DNA from: Pseudomonas lactis
Lineage (GTDB): Bacteria; Pseudomonadota; Gammaproteobacteria; Pseudomonadales; Pseudomonadaceae
Assembly (NCBI RefSeq): GCF_001439845.1
Contig: NZ_JYLO01000010.1
Span: forward strand, 281,521-345,520
Direction: 5' to 3'
Length of the DNA stretch: 64,000 bases
Part shown: positions 33,574-42,845 of the stretch, piece by piece
Layout of the letters: each line of letters starts with the position of its first letter
Numbering within the stretch: the stretch's first letter is position 1
Made by a program: the position numbers and the translations under genes
The notes under the pieces: generated by a model
The model's input: the letters and a program-made list of their open reading frames with translations, nothing else
Told to the model about the DNA's origin: nothing
Databases searched by the model: none

Positions 33574-33599
33574 AGCGGCTGGTGCTAAGGCAGGTTGGG

Positions 33600-33631
33600 G
33601 TAGGGGCGCGTTTGCTCACTCCTGCCCCTAC
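33600..33631. terminator. Inverted repeat between converging genes
   Basis: GTAGGGGC and GCCCCTAC form an 8-bp stem with a 16-bp loop; no clear T-run, so termination is tentative. Confidence 0.4.
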
Positions 33632-33643
33632 CGGCCCTGGCGA

Positions 33644-36600
33644 TTATTGGCTTTGCAGCTCATCCAGTTGAACCTGCAGCATCTTTTCCAGTGCCTGCAT
33701 GAGTTGTTCCAGGGCCTTGATACCGCTTTCGATCACGGCCCACTCCTCATTGCGAGAACAGCTTTGCTCCAAGGCTTCGCATTGCCCCGCCAATGAATGG
33801 GCTTGCACGATACGGGCTGCGCCCTTGATCTTGTGGGCTTGCTCAATAATTTCCGAGAGTGGCGCGTGTCGATCCAGCAGTTCGCTAAGGATCTGGCGGT
33901 CTTGATGGCTGCTGCTCAGTAGTTCCTCCAGCAGGCGTCTACTCAAATGGGGGTCACCTCCGGTCAACGCTTCCAGGCATTCGAGGTCCAGTCGTTGGTG
34001 CACGGCTTTAGGGACAATGTGTGCCAGTTGGCGCTCCAATACGGTGAGGCTGATGGGCTTGAACAGACAGTCATCCATGCCGGCCTGCACGCACCGTTGT
34101 CTTTCTTCTGGCTGGGCATTGGCGGTAAAGCCCAGTACCACGCAGGGCACCAATTGTTCGCGCTGCTCATACTCACGGATTGAGCGACTCAGTTCATAGC
34201 CATTCATGATGGGCATGTTGCAGTCGGCAATCACCAGGTCGAAATGCTCTTTACGCCAGGCCTGGAACCCCGCCGCACCGTGCTCGGCAGCGGTGAATTT
34301 ATGCCCCAGGTAGCCCAGTTGCTGGCACATCAGCAGGCGGTTCGCCGGGTGGTCGTCTACCACCAGTACGTTAAGCACCAGTGCGGTGGCCGGCGTTTGC
34401 GGCGTGTGTTCACCCTCCGCCTGGATCGCTTGCAGGCGAGGCATGCTGAGGTTGACGTGCACCTGGGTGCCTACCATGGGCACGCTGCTCAGGCTCAATT
34501 GGCCGCCCATCATCGCGCACAGGCTGCGGCAGATCACCAGCCCCAGGCCCGCGCCACTGCGGGCCAGTTGCCCGGAGTTGTCCGCTTGGGCAAAGGGTTC
34601 GAACAGGCGCAGTTGGTCTTCCCGGCTGATGCCGATGCCGGTGTCTTCCACCACCAGTCTCAGCTCGATCTGCTCCGGGGCCTGGGTAGGCTGCAGCTCA
34701 ACCTTGATCTTGACCTGCCCCTGTTCGGTGAACTTGATCAGCGTTGCTGACAAGGTTCGATAGCACCTGCTTGAAGCGCAGTGGGTCTATCAGCACCTCG
34801 ATATCGTTCAGATCGGGTTTGAACTCCAGCAGCAGGCTGAGGGTTTTCTGCCGTGCCAGCCCGTCGAAGACGCGCACCACTGATTCAATCACCTCCCGCA
34901 GGTTGACGCGCTCCGGCGCTAGGCTGAGGCGGCCGGACTCGATACGCGCGATGTCGAGAATGTCACCGATCAGCTCCAGCAGGTCTCTGGCCGAGTTGTA
35001 CGCCACCTCGATCGCTGGACGGTCAAGGTGCCCTTGGTCGGCGCGCTTGAGCGTCAGTTCGAGCATGCCGATCACGGCGTTCATCGGGGTGCGAATCTCG
35101 TGGCTCATGGTGGCCAGGAACGTGCTCTTGGCGCGGTTGGCCTCGTCAGCACGCTCCTTGGCGGCGCGTAGTTCATCGAATAGCTGGCGTCGGTCACTGA
35201 TATCGATCCAGCCACCGATGATGCCTTGGACTTCACCCGTGGAGTCGCGGTAGGGCAGGATCCAATGGTAGATGGTCAGTTTCCTGTCGTGGATATGCAG
35301 GCTGCGATCGAGGATCAGCGGGTTGCCCTCGGCGACTACGCGCAGGTAGTCAGCATGATACTGGGCTGCTTCCGACGCCAGGGCCATGGTCATCTGAGTC
35401 ACGCTTTTGCCGATCACCTCTTCGCGCTTGACATCGAACACCTGCAGGTAGCTGTCGTTACAGGTCTGCAACAGCCCATTGCGGTCGCGCACGTAGATCG
35501 GATGCGGCGTCTCATTGACCAGTGCGCGCATGAACTCGAACTGATCGTTGAGGGCGCGTTCGGCCATTTTTCGATGCTTGATCTGGCGACGCATGTAGGC
35601 ATTCCAGGCCAGGGAAATCAATAGCAACAGCCCGGTGCCGATGATGATGCGCGCGATCAATTGATGGTAGTTACGCCAGTAGCTGTCGGACGCGGCGGTA
35701 TAGCCACGCCAGCGGCTGTTGATCACACCCATTTCATCCGGGGCAATGCTGAGCAGGGCCTTGTCGAGGATAGAGCTCAACTCCGTGGCTTGACGCGAGG
35801 TGGCCAGGGTGAAGGTCGCAGGGGTCGTGCCGATGCTGGCACTGATTTGCAGGCGGTCCTGGAAAACCTGGGAAGACAGGAAGTAGTTGGCGATCACCAG
35901 GGTATTCACGGCCCCGTCCACTTGTCCCTGTGCGAGCAACTCAGATGCTCTGAATGTATCACTGGTTTCCACCAGGTGAATCTCAGGAAAGTCCTTGCCC
36001 AAAGTTGCGGCCAAGGGGTTGCCCTGGGTTATAGCCAGACGCTTTCCTGCCATTTGCTCCATGTTCGTGGGCGCCCCTGGCTCTTTGCGCGTCAGCAGCA
36101 CATAGGAGTTTTCCAGGTAAGGACGGCTGAAATTAAGCTGTGAGTCTCGTTCGTTGCTTGGAACGATGGCCCCGATCATATCGATTTTCTGAGCCGCGAC
36201 CTGATCGATCATCGCGTTGACGTCGCGCCCGCGCTGCACCGAAAAACGCAGGCCGGTGCGCAGGCGAATCAACTCCAGCAGATCGGCGGTGATCCCGCGA
36301 AAATTACCGTCCGCATCGAAGAACGTCAGGGGCGCGAAGGTTTCGTTGACGATCACCGTGACCACCGGGTGATCTTTGAGCCAACGCTCTTCGCGCTGGG
36401 TCAGTTGCAGTTTCTGGTCGGTCAGCAGGATGTCGCTGCCGGCGCTCCAGCGCTTGGCAATGCTGTCCCTTTCGTTGATGGGCACCGAGGCCAGGGCTGA
36501 ATCGACAATGCTGAGGAGCATCCGGTTGTCCTGGCGTGTGGCAAAACTGAAACCATAAGCTTCATGCTTGCCGAAGTTGGCCATGCGAATGTTTTTGAGA

Positions 36601-37292
36601 TAGCCCTTGTTGATCATGTAATGGGTGGAAATGGTGTCACCGAGAAACACATCCGCCTGGTCGAAGGCCACTGCATTCAAGGCATTTTGATAAGACGGGT
36701 AGGCGCGGATGATCGCCTTGGGGTACAGCTTTTCCACCTCATTGAGCGGCAGGTAGTGATAGACAAGGCTCAGGCGCAGCCCGTCGAGGCCTTCGCTGAG
36801 GCTGCGGGTTTCTCCCTCGCGCGTGACCAGCACCGGCTGGTCCACGGCATAGGGTTCGGAGAGGATAAGGTTCGGCGTTGCAGCTTCAAACCCGTTGGAG
36901 GAGCCCAGCAGGTCAATTTCCCCGGCTTCCAGGGCACGAATGGCCGCCGCTCGGGAGGGGTAGCGCATCACAGTGATGGGCAGGGAGAGTGCCTTGGCCA
37001 GCAGTCCTGCATAGTCGGCGGTAAGGCCTTCGTAATCATGGCCGCTGGAAGTGAGGTCGAAGGGCGGGTAGTCGGGCGTGGATGTCCCCAGCGTTAGTTC
37101 ACGTTTGTTCTGCAGCCACTGGCGCTGGGCCTTGTCAAAATGAGTGTCCAGTTGAACAGCTCCCGCGCGACTCAAGAGGGTGAAGCGTTCCGGGCTGGTT
37201 TGGTGCTCAGCGAGCACAGTCGTGCTGAAGTACAAACCGGCACTTAGTATTATTAGATAGTCCTTTATACGCCTGGGCATCCGCTTTCTCAC
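33644..37292 (-). pseudogene. BvgS/EvgS-like hybrid sensor kinase broken by a +1 frameshift near 34739
   Basis: Two overlapping frames encode one unorthodox kinase. The first (37292 to 34698) has a TM start, two SBP_bac_3 periplasmic domains (about residues 40-280 and 285-530), a TM helix (about 545-565), a PAS domain, the HisKA box with His731 in MSHEIRTPMNAV, and stops inside the HATPase N-box at LSNLVSNAD. The second (from about 34738 to 33644) continues IKFTEQGQVKIKV with DTGIGIS, a receiver (IADCNMPIMNGYE) and a C-terminal HPt (AHKIKGAARI). Removing one base at about 34739 restores a 1215-codon frame reading SNAIKFT. It starts at GTG 37292, overlapping the regulator's TGA. Real mutation or sequencing error cannot be told here. 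Confidence 0.85.
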
Positions 37293-37915
37293 ACTAGCGC
37301 GTTTCGTTTTGCCATCTCGATGAGGTCAACCAAGGATTTGGCTTGAAGTTTTTGCATGAGTCTCTTTTTATAAGTGCTGACGGTCTTGTTACTTAAGAAC
37401 ATGCCTTTGGCGATTTCCTTGTTAGTGCGGCCCTGTGCAAACAGTTGCAGGACCATCAGTTCCCGGTCGTTGACGGTCTTGAACAGCTCCAGCTCTTGAG
37501 CATCCATGCCTTCGGTTCCGGGGCCATTCAAGGCCTGGCTGGGGAAGTAGTTGTAGCCGGACAGCACCGCGCGAATGGCACTCAGCAACTCGCTCAGGTC
37601 ACCCTCCTTGCACACGTAGCCTTCCGCCCCCGAGCGCATGCAGCGCGTGGCAAACAGCGTGGGGCATTGGGCCGTGAGCACCAGGGTTTTCATGGAGGTG
37701 TTCATGGCGTTGAACCGGCAGAGCACCTCAAGGCCATCAAGTTTCGGGATGCTGATGTCGAGAATCACCAGGTCTGGAAGGCATTCACGGACCATCTGTA
37801 TGGCATCGCACCCGTTATCTGTTTCGCCGACGACTTTGTAACCTTCGTGCTCCAGCAACATTCGAATGGCAAGCCGGATAACGGGGTGGTCATCGATAAT
37901 AAAAACTGTGTTCAT
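37289..37915 (-). CDS. BvgA/EvgA-like response regulator, REC-LuxR
   Basis: A 208-residue regulator. The receiver (MNTVFIIDDHPVIRLAIRML, acceptor Asp53 in LVILDISIP) is followed by a LuxR-type HTH (about 145-205: NDRELMVLQLFAQGRTNKEIAKGMFLSNKTVSTYKKRLMQKL). It is the cognate partner of the downstream BvgS-like kinase, with which it overlaps by GTGA. ATG 37915 was chosen; the frame extends to 37951. With the kinase frameshifted, the regulator may be silent or driven by another donor. Confidence 0.92.
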   Translation of the reverse strand: MNTVFIIDDHPVIRLAIRMLLEHEGYKVVGETDNGCDAIQMVRECLPDLVILDISIPKLDGLEVLCRFNAMNTSMKTLVLTAQCPTLFATRCMRSGAEGYVCKEGDLSELLSAIRAVLSGYNYFPSQALNGPGTEGMDAQELELFKTVNDRELMVLQLFAQGRTNKEIAKGMFLSNKTVSTYKKRLMQKLQAKSLVDLIEMAKRNALV

Positions 37916-38164
37916 AGTCACTTTCCATGCAGGTGCAGATAAAGCGGGCACATTAGCTCAGAAGGTGAGTGCGCAGTATGAAGCTCGCACGGAGTAGATG
38001 CAGAACAGGAAAGTTCCTACATTTAAAAAGGTATCGGCCTACAAGTTGTTAGGTAATCGTGACAGCGCATGTGAGCGTTTTGAGGATGAGCCAGACAAGA
38101 AAGGAGGCTTGGAGATTTACGGCGGACCCCGAATCGTTTTTCGTTGTAGGGGATGTTTAAAATC

Positions 38165-38566
38165 CTACAGGAGCGGGTTAAAAGTTGAGCGGACTAATCG
38201 CTCAAGTTCATCTTTGTTCAAAGGTTTTGATAAGTAGCCAAGGAGGGGCAGACTTCGTTGTGCGGCTTGTATCGTCAGGTTAACCAATTCCGAGGTGGGT
38301 AAACCGCTTAACAAGATAGCGCTGGTGATGAAGCGCCGGCGGCTGGCGATTTCCACCAATTCAAGCCCGGGCAGGTCGGGCAGGCATTGGTCGCATAACA
38401 TCAGGTCGAAAGGGTGTTCGGACTGACTCATCACGCGTATGGCTTGCTCGGCGTTTTCCACCGGGGTCAGTTGATCGAAGCCGAAGCTTCTGAGCAGGCA
38501 CTGGGTGGCCATGAGTTGAAAGGGGTGATCCTCCACCAAAACAATACGAAGAGAATAGCTGGGCAT
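38165..38566 (-). CDS. Stand-alone receiver-domain protein (RocR-receiver-like)
   Basis: A 133-residue single REC domain: acidic pocket E12/D13 (IVLVEDHPFQ), acceptor Asp59 in LMLCDQCLPDLPG, Ser in LLSGLP and Lys in YLSKPLNKDELERL. The EDxPFQ-x-MA-T opening and overall wording recall the receiver of RocR-type proteins, but no EAL output domain follows. It probably belongs to the neighbouring BvgS/BvgA-like system as a phosphate sink or competitor (inference). Confidence 0.85.
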   Translation of the reverse strand: MPSYSLRIVLVEDHPFQLMATQCLLRSFGFDQLTPVENAEQAIRVMSQSEHPFDLMLCDQCLPDLPGLELVEIASRRRFITSAILLSGLPTSELVNLTIQAAQRSLPLLGYLSKPLNKDELERLVRSTFNPLL

Positions 38567-38734
38567 AAAGAGCACACAGTAAGGCAAGCGTCGATGGGGG
38601 CAGTAGGAATTACTCGGCGGGTCCGTTGGGGGCGCGCGTGATTATTCTTCGTGCGCCTGTACGAATTCGATCAGGCCGCTCTGTTCCCATCGTAGGGCAA
38701 TTCGCTTCAGGGAACAGGCAGCTGGATGGAGTCG

Positions 38735-40066
38735 TTATTGAGGGCTGGAGCGCCCAGTCATTTCCCGTGCCATTTCGGTGGCGTAGCTGTCGGTCATACC
38801 GGCGATGAAGTCGATCATGCGCAGGAAAGAGGCGTGCAGCGGCCAGGCGGGGTCCGGCGCGCTATTGCCCAGCAAATCGAGAATGCGCCGGTTCTTGAAC
38901 GACGGCGTGCGCCCGCCATGTTGCTCCAGGGCCGCGCCGCAAAAGGCATTCAGCAGAATTTCCAGGGTGGTGTAGGCCCCGATCTCATGCAATGTCTTGC
39001 GCTTGTCCTGGAAGATCTTCTTGCGCGCCATGTCCTTGGCATCCAGCACGCAGCGCTTTGCCGGGCCGTGCATGTGCTCCACCAAGTCACCGGGCAGCGT
39101 GCCGGCCAACAGGGCGTCCTGCTGTTCGACAAACGCCTGCGCCGCCGCATTGGTCAGGTGCTCGATGGCTTTGCCGCGCAGGATCGCCAGCTTGCGGCGA
39201 CGTGAGTCCATTGGGCCCAGTTGGCGATAGGTTTGCGGCAGGTCATCGCCGACCAGGTTCAGCAGCAGCGACTCGACTTCGGCGTACTGCAGAAGCTCCA
39301 TTTCCAGGCCGTCTTCCAAGTCGATCAGCGCATAGCAGATATCGTCGGCGGCCTCCATCAGGTAGACGAGCGGGTGACGTGCCCAGCGTTGCTCCTCCAA
39401 CTGGGGCAGGCCAAGCTTGTGGGCGATCTGCTCAAGAATCGGCAGCTCGCTCTGATAACAGCCGAACTTGTGTTTCTTGTAGCCCAGCGAGTCGGCGTGG
39501 CGAGCGGTCCAGGGGTATTTGAGGTAAGTGCCCAACGTGGCGTAGGTCAGCCGCGTGCCGCCGTCGAACTGATGGTATTCAAGTTGGGTGAGTACCCGAA
39601 AGCCCTGGGCATTGCCTTCGAAGTTCAGGAAGTCATTGCGTTCCGCGCCGCTCATGTCATCCAGCCAGCCGCGCCCGGCGGCCTGTTGGAACCAGTGGCG
39701 AATGGCGTCTTCGCCAGAATGCCCGAATGGCGGGTTGCCGATGTCATGGGCCAGGCAGGCCGATTGCACCACCATGCCGAGGTCGCTCGGGTCGCACCAG
39801 TCGGGCAGGGCGCTGCGCAGGGTTTCGCCCACGCGCATGCCGAGTGAACGCCCCACGCAGCTGACTTCCAGGGAGTGGGTCAAGCGTGTATGGATATGGT
39901 CGTTACTCGAAACCGGATGCACTTGGGTCTTGCGGCCCAGGCGCCGGAACGCGCCGGAGAAAATAATGCGGTCGTGATCTTTGTGGAAGGGGCTGCGGCC
40001 CAGTTCTTCAGGGCTGTGCAGGGGTTTTCCAAGACGTTCGCGGGTCAGCAGGGTGGGCCAATCCAA
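38735..40066 (-). CDS. Deoxyguanosinetriphosphate triphosphohydrolase-like protein (HD domain)
   Basis: A 443-residue dGTPase. HD-superfamily residues are His64 in TRLTHSLEV and His107-Asp108 in LAHDIGNPPFGHSGED; other blocks are SPFHKDHDRIIFSGAFRRLGRKTQVHP and LMEAADDICYALIDLEDG. I place the start at TTG 40066 (LDWPTLLTRERLGKP): a GGAG lies 10 bases upstream and the length then equals that of P. aeruginosa Dgt-like protein. The frame upstream to 40177 has no family character. It hydrolyses dNTPs to nucleoside and triphosphate. Confidence 0.9.
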   Translation of the reverse strand: MDWPTLLTRERLGKPLHSPEELGRSPFHKDHDRIIFSGAFRRLGRKTQVHPVSSNDHIHTRLTHSLEVSCVGRSLGMRVGETLRSALPDWCDPSDLGMVVQSACLAHDIGNPPFGHSGEDAIRHWFQQAAGRGWLDDMSGAERNDFLNFEGNAQGFRVLTQLEYHQFDGGTRLTYATLGTYLKYPWTARHADSLGYKKHKFGCYQSELPILEQIAHKLGLPQLEEQRWARHPLVYLMEAADDICYALIDLEDGLEMELLQYAEVESLLLNLVGDDLPQTYRQLGPMDSRRRKLAILRGKAIEHLTNAAAQAFVEQQDALLAGTLPGDLVEHMHGPAKRCVLDAKDMARKKIFQDKRKTLHEIGAYTTLEILLNAFCGAALEQHGGRTPSFKNRRILDLLGNSAPDPAWPLHASFLRMIDFIAGMTDSYATEMAREMTGRSSPQ

Positions 40067-40175
40067 GGCGCAGGTTCTCCGTAACGTGAATGACAGTTCC
40101 AGCTTCCCGCTTCGGCTTTTGTGATGCAAGCGAATCCAGCGGTAAGCCGAGTCGATATCAATTAACAGCCAGCGC

Positions 40176-40213
40176 AAAAAACCGCAATGACCAGCACGTG
40201 TCTGGTCATTGCG
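40176..40213 (-). terminator. Rho-independent terminator of the YqjD/E-like operon
   Basis: On the minus strand CCGCAATGACCAG and CTGGTCATTGCGG make a perfect 13-bp stem followed by a T-run (AAAAAA on the plus strand at 40176-40181). Confidence 0.9.
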
Positions 40214-40231
40214 GTCATCGGCTCACGCGTA

Positions 40232-40573
40232 TCAGCTTTTGCGCGAAGAGCTCTGCATGGCCAACTTGATCAGCGGGATCAACCCGGCACCCAGCCGCAC
40301 CAGGCGCGTGACGCTGCTGATGCTGCCGCCCTTGGCGCCTTTGCCGGTAAAGAAGCCCATCAGCGTGACCGCCGCCACGCCCCACAACGGCGCGTGCTTG
40401 ATGCCCAGGCTGTCCTGCCAGTTGTGGCGCATGTTGCGCATTTTGTGCAGGGGCGCCATGAGTTGTTGGGACTCATGCCGGATTTCCTGGCGGTGCATTT
40501 CCATGCGCAGGCGGATCAAGGCTTTGCGCATTTCCCGGCGTGACGTGTTTTGCGGGATCTCAGTCATGCTCAT
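40232..40573 (-). CDS. Hypothetical basic protein in YqjDE-like operon (YqjK position)
   Basis: A 113-residue Arg/Met-rich protein (QNTSRREMRKALIRLRMEMHRQEIRHESQQLM) with a weakly hydrophobic C-terminal half (GVAAVTLMGFFTG and LGAGLIPLIKLAM). Not recognised beyond its position. Its ATG overlaps the stop of the upstream DUF1469-type gene (ATGA), so it is the third member of the operon. Confidence 0.75.
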   Translation of the reverse strand: MSMTEIPQNTSRREMRKALIRLRMEMHRQEIRHESQQLMAPLHKMRNMRHNWQDSLGIKHAPLWGVAAVTLMGFFTGKGAKGGSISSVTRLVRLGAGLIPLIKLAMQSSSRKS

Positions 40574-40974
40574 GGCAGCAGGCGCTCCCGGTCATTGGCC
40601 AGTTCTTCGAGCGTGGCGTGGAAGGGCGTGGACTCATCGAACACCGCCGCCTTCAAGCGCACACCGCAGAACGCAGCGGCCAGGCTATAGAACACGCACA
40701 GGCAGATGATACCGGTGAGGCGATAGCCTGTGTCCCACACCAGGATCATCACCAGGGTCGACAACCCCACCAGCAACAGCAGGGCAAACACCAACGCCAG
40801 GCCGGCAAACAGCAACAGGCTGACGGTGCGGGCCTTTTGCTCTTGTAATTCAATGCCGAACAACTCGACGTGACTGTGCAGCAAGCCCAGCACAGCTGCG
40901 CCCAGGCGTCGGGAGGTCGAACCGCTTGCTGAGGAATGTGCGCTCGAAGATGAGCTGGATTCGCCGATAGACAT
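40570..40974 (-). CDS. Phage-holin-III/DUF1469 (YqjE-like) membrane protein
   Basis: A 134-residue protein with a Ser-rich N-terminus (SSSSSSAHSSASGS) and two TM helices (about 53-75 VSLLLFAGLALVFALLLLVGL and 84-106 TGYRLTGIICLCVFYSLAAAF), preceded by a basic amphipathic segment. It matches the YqjE family. It starts 2 bp after the stop of the DUF883 gene and overlaps the third gene. Confidence 0.85.
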   Translation of the reverse strand: MSIGESSSSSSAHSSASGSTSRRLGAAVLGLLHSHVELFGIELQEQKARTVSLLLFAGLALVFALLLLVGLSTLVMILVWDTGYRLTGIICLCVFYSLAAAFCGVRLKAAVFDESTPFHATLEELANDRERLLP

Positions 40975-40976
40975 GG

Positions 40977-41291
40977 TTAGCGCCTTGTAGCCAGCAGACC
41001 GATCAAAAAGCCTACGCCGGCAGCAATGCCGACCGACTGCCATGGGTTGGCTTGCACGTAGTCCTCGGTGGCAGTGATCGCCGCCTGGCCGCGCTCGCGC
41101 AGTGAGTCCTCAGTCAGTTGCAAGGTCTCGCGGGCCTTGAGCAGGCTCTCGTGGATCTTGGTGCGCAGCTCGTCAGCCTGGTCACCGGCCAGCACGGCGG
41201 TGTCGTCCAGCAACTTTTCGGTATCGCTGACCAGGGTTTGAAAATCCTCCATCAGTATCTCTTGAGCAGTCTTTGCTGTTTTACCGGCCAT
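40977..41291 (-). CDS. DUF883 family protein (ElaB/YqjD/YgaM-like), ribosome-associated type
   Basis: A 104-residue protein. A long helix (about 10-80, TAQEILMEDFQTLVSDTEKLLDD...) ends in the conserved C-terminal membrane anchor PWQSVGIAAGVGFLIGLLATRR. E. coli YqjD/ElaB bind 70S ribosomes at the membrane in stationary phase. First gene of a three-gene unit (YqjD-YqjE-YqjK-like order). Confidence 0.9.
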   Translation of the reverse strand: MAGKTAKTAQEILMEDFQTLVSDTEKLLDDTAVLAGDQADELRTKIHESLLKARETLQLTEDSLRERGQAAITATEDYVQANPWQSVGIAAGVGFLIGLLATRR

Positions 41292-41367
41292 GGTTGTCTC
41301 CGTGGGTAGCTGATCTGTACGTGTGGTTTCGAGTCGCGGCGTTGGCTGAAGGTTCAGTGCAATTGTG

Positions 41368-41383
41368 TGGTACAGCTTTTGCT
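41368..41383 (+). promoter_or_regulatory. Sigma-54 (-24/-12) promoter of the amt gene
   Basis: TGGTAC-AGCTT-TTGCT: the invariant GG (41369-41370) and GC (41381-41382) are exactly 10 bp apart, as sigma-54 requires. It lies 254 bp upstream of an ammonium transporter, a standard NtrC/sigma-54 target. Confidence 0.7.
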
Positions 41384-41393
41384 TTGCCTTGGT

Positions 41394-41600
41394 GCGCAGG
41401 CTTTAGGGCCTGCGCTGAATCCGGGCGGTCGAGGTAAACACCTTGAAAAACCTTACCCTAAATCACTCAACTTCGCGGAAAAACCCTATCGGCAACGGCC
41501 TGTTGTGTTGAACGCTGCGCTAAAGCGGTTCACGCCCTCTGAAGAGGGGCGAAGCCGGCGGTGCCAATTTAGTGCGCGAAACTCTGGCTTGAACCGCTTT
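41394..41600 (+). promoter_or_regulatory. Structured leader of amt mRNA
   Basis: Three paired segments follow the sigma-54 promoter. GCGCAGGC/GCCTGCGC forms a perfect hairpin (41394-41415). An 11-bp long-range stem pairs AAAGCGGTTCA (41522-41532) with TGAACCGCTTT (41590-41600). Inside and adjoining it is a hairpin CGCCCTCT-GAAG-AGGGGCG (41533-41551). The closed domain ends 36 bp before the ATG. No known riboswitch was recognised. Confidence 0.45.
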
Positions 41601-41636
41601 GGTGCTTTTTGCCTTGATGCAGGCCTGCCAACCTCC

Positions 41637-42845
41637 ATGGAAAACTTGCAAAGCGCAGTGGACACCCTTGTCCACAGTTCCAACACCCTGTTCATCCTGA
41701 TTGGCGCGGTCATGGTACTGGCCATGCACGCCGGCTTTGCCTTCCTTGAAGTCGGCACGGTACGCCAGAAGAACCAGGTCAACGCCTTGTCGAAAATCCT
41801 CAGTGATTTTGCGATTTCAACGCTGGCCTATTTCTTTATAGGCTATTGGATCTCCTACGGTGTGAGCTTCCTGCAACCGGCCGCCGTCATCAGCGCCGAT
41901 CATGGTTACGGCCTGGTAAAGTTTTTCTTCCTGCTGACGTTTGCCGCGGCGATTCCGGCGATCATTTCCGGCGGGATTGCCGAGCGTGCGAAGTTTGCGC
42001 CGCAGTTGTGTGCCACCGCGCTGATCGTGGCGTTTATTTACCCGTTCTTCGAAGGCCTGGTGTGGAACGGCAACTTTGGCTTGCAAGCCTGGCTGCTCGT
42101 AACCTTTGGCGCCAGCTTCCACGACTTTGCCGGCTCCGTGGTGGTGCACGCCATGGGCGGCTGGCTGGCGCTGGCGGCGGTGTTGCTGCTGGGCCCGCGC
42201 AATGGGCGCTATCGCGAAGGGCGCCTGGTGGCGTTTGCGCCGTCGAGCATTCCTTTCCTGGCGCTGGGCTCGTGGATTCTGATCGTGGGCTGGTTCGGCT
42301 TTAACGTGATGAGCGCGCAAACCCTCAATGGCGTCAGTGGCCTGGTGGCCGTCAATTCGCTGATGGCCATGGTCGGTGGCACCGTGGCTGCCCTGGTGAT
42401 TGGCCGTAACGATCCCGGTTTTCTGCACAATGGTCCCCTGGCCGGGTTGGTGGCGATCTGCGCCGGCTCCGACCTGATGCACCCGGTGGGCGCGTTGGTC
42501 ACGGGCGTGGTGGCTGGCGGCTTGTTCGTGTGGTGTTTTATCGCTGCCCAATCGCGCTGGAAGATCGATGACGTGCTGGGCGTGTGGCCGTTGCATGGTT
42601 TGTGTGGTGTGTGGGGCGGCATTGCCTGCGGCATCTTCGGCCAGACCGCCCTGGGTGGGCTGGGCGGTGTGAGCCTGATCAGCCAGTTGATCGGCACCGG
42701 GCTGGGCGTGGTCGTGGCGTTTGGCGGCGGCTTGCTGGTGTACGGCGTGATCAAACGCGTGCAAGGGCTGCGCTTGACCCAGGAGCAGGAGTATTACGGC
42801 GCGGACCTGTCGATCCACAAGATCGGCGCGGTCAGTCAGGATTGA
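41637..42845 (+). CDS. Ammonium transporter (Amt family)
   Basis: A 402-residue, 11-TM ammonium channel. The twin histidines of the pore are His171 (VVVHAMGG) and His320 (WPLHGLCG); the family signature DFAGSVVVHAMGG and the AGFAFLEVG entry are intact. There is no N-terminal signal peptide and no glnK gene beside it, so it is not the usual glnK-amtB operon. A sigma-54-type promoter and a structured leader lie upstream. The 3' end overlaps the convergent antiporter gene by 14 bp. Confidence 0.92.
   Translation: MENLQSAVDTLVHSSNTLFILIGAVMVLAMHAGFAFLEVGTVRQKNQVNALSKILSDFAISTLAYFFIGYWISYGVSFLQPAAVISADHGYGLVKFFFLLTFAAAIPAIISGGIAERAKFAPQLCATALIVAFIYPFFEGLVWNGNFGLQAWLLVTFGASFHDFAGSVVVHAMGGWLALAAVLLLGPRNGRYREGRLVAFAPSSIPFLALGSWILIVGWFGFNVMSAQTLNGVSGLVAVNSLMAMVGGTVAALVIGRNDPGFLHNGPLAGLVAICAGSDLMHPVGALVTGVVAGGLFVWCFIAAQSRWKIDDVLGVWPLHGLCGVWGGIACGIFGQTALGGLGGVSLISQLIGTGLGVVVAFGGGLLVYGVIKRVQGLRLTQEQEYYGADLSIHKIGAVSQD

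Noticed and set aside
34698..34753. Programmed ribosomal frameshift in the hybrid kinase
   Set aside because: No slippery heptamer or stimulatory structure at the junction; a one-base indel is simpler.
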